Assembly: GCF_004027225.2 (NCBI RefSeq)
Contig: NC_044289.2
Location: 11,417,567 to 11,481,566 of the forward strand
Source of the DNA: Strigops habroptila
Lineage: Eukaryota; Chordata; Aves; Psittaciformes; Psittacidae
Length of the DNA stretch: 64,000 nucleotides
Direction of reading: 5' to 3'
Shown here: piece after piece, positions 63,369 through 64,000 of the stretch
How positions within the stretch are numbered: position 1 is the first letter of the stretch
How the letters are laid out: every line of letters starts with the position of its first letter
Translations under genes and position numbers: made by a program
Notes under the pieces: generated by a model
Told to the model about the DNA's origin: nothing
The model's database searches: none
What the model saw: only the letters and a program-made list of their open reading frames with translations

Positions 63369-63990
63369 TCAGTCCACCTCCATCGCCTCCTCCTCCTCCG
63401 CATCCACCTCCATCGCCTCCTCCTCCTCCACCTCCACATCGACTTCCATCTCCTCCTCCTGCAAAGCCCCACTTTGGTCCTGCCTGGCAGCTCATGCCTC
63501 CAGCTCCAGCATGTGTTGGAAAAGGCCTAACCGGCAACAAGGCAAGCAGCAAGAGTGGCATTGTGCTGCCCAGACCAGCCAAGCACAGCTGTGAGACGGG
63601 GGTGTGGGCACCCCCGGTCCCCTCTCGCCGCCCGGGCAGAGCCGTGGGGCTCTGGGGCCCCGGGCACAATCCCCACTCAGGAGCTAATCGGGAAGCAGCA
63701 CCCACCCAGCTCTGACAGGCTGGCGCGTGCAAGCTGGAGGATCCTGCGCCTGCTTGCGCTTCAGCAACCTTGCGAGCGGTAAGGCTTTGAGGACGCCTGC
63801 CAGAGCAGAGAGGGCAGGGGTGAGCGGCCGTGCTCCCTGCCTGCGGGAACCCGGGCACAGACCCGGTCCCGCACCTTCTCGGACAGCCCACCAGCCCTTA
63901 CTCTCTGTAGGCAGCTCTTTGTGTCCTCGCTCCGACAAGGGCTGGGCTTGGCCACCAGCAGGACGAAGGAGGTCTTCTTGTGGGCTGCAT
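63369..63990 (-). pseudogene. TP53TG5: TP53TG5-like copy 10, frameshifted at the window edge
   Basis: Compared with the other nine copies, the span is 622 instead of 605-608 bases. One- to three-base indels occur in all three exons: a lost base right after the start codon region near 63984, an extra C at the exon 2 donor, two extra bases at its acceptor, and several in exon 3 from 63463. Substitutions are few. The pattern suits poor consensus at a contig end better than true decay, but decay cannot be excluded. Its 3' hexamer is AATACA (62793-62798). Confidence 0.6.
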
Positions 63991-64000
63991 TTTGGAGGTA

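Larger units (their letters stand above)
38735..64000 (-). repeat. Tandem array of 2.6-kb gene-bearing units, open to the right
   Basis: Fixed landmarks recur at 40939, 43564, 46168, 48783, 51387, 53989, 56591, 59193 and 61795, that is with periods of 2625, 2604, 2615, 2604 and then four times 2602 bases. On the minus strand each unit holds a TP53TG5-like gene with its 3' UTR and poly(A) signal, a decayed neuritin exon 2 fragment, and about 0.9 kb of spacer and upstream sequence. Units differ by scattered substitutions and fall into at least three sub-types. The array is still running at the last base, so the true copy number is at least ten and unknown. Confidence 0.95.

Noticed and set aside
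38735-64000. CRISPR array or satellite DNA as explanation of the repeats
   Set aside because: Units are 2.6 kb with spliced genes inside, not short repeats with unique spacers, and the host is a vertebrate. Intact reading frames and splice sites argue against plain satellite.

Overview
The window is vertebrate nuclear DNA and almost certainly from a bird. It carries multi-exon genes with GT-AG introns, CpG-rich promoters, AATAAA poly(A) signals and several copies of the avian CR1 LINE 3' end. The gene order SDC4(-), SYS1(+), then a TP53TG5-like gene(-) matches human 20q13.12 as I know it, so this is the conserved SDC4-SYS1 neighbourhood.

Left part (1-28.4 kb): SDC4 (syndecan-4) fills 0.2-19.8 kb on the minus strand, with five coding exons, a 14 kb first intron and a 2.4 kb 3' UTR. 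A CR1 element sits just upstream of its TATA-like box. About 6 kb of gene-poor DNA follows (a CA repeat and two CR1 pieces). SYS1, a Golgi membrane protein of 156 residues in three coding exons, lies at 26.3-28.4 kb on the plus strand.

Middle part (28.4-38.5 kb): on the minus strand at 32.7-37.3 kb is an intact three-exon gene for a 138-residue neuritin-family protein. It has a signal peptide, six cysteines at family positions and a hydrophobic C-terminal tail. As far as I know, mammals have no neuritin gene at this place. A CR1 separates it from the array.

Right part (38.5 kb to the window end): a tandem array with a period of about 2.60-2.63 kb, still running at base 64000. Each unit carries a compact minus-strand gene of three coding exons predicting a 109-110 residue protein. 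It has a basic core closely like the core of mammalian TP53TG5 and a Glu/Asp-rich tail. Nine copies look intact; the tenth, at the window edge, is full of small indels that look like sequence error. Each unit also contains a decayed fragment of the neighbouring neuritin gene (parts of intron 2, exon 2 and intron 1), so the unit is a chimera of two adjacent genes. At least three sub-types of unit alternate, showing higher-order duplication or gene conversion.

The array is the most unusual content here: a lineage-amplified TP53TG5-like family whose expansion also carried pieces of a neuritin gene. All exon models come from reading frames, splice signals and remembered family sequences; nothing was searched or aligned by computer.
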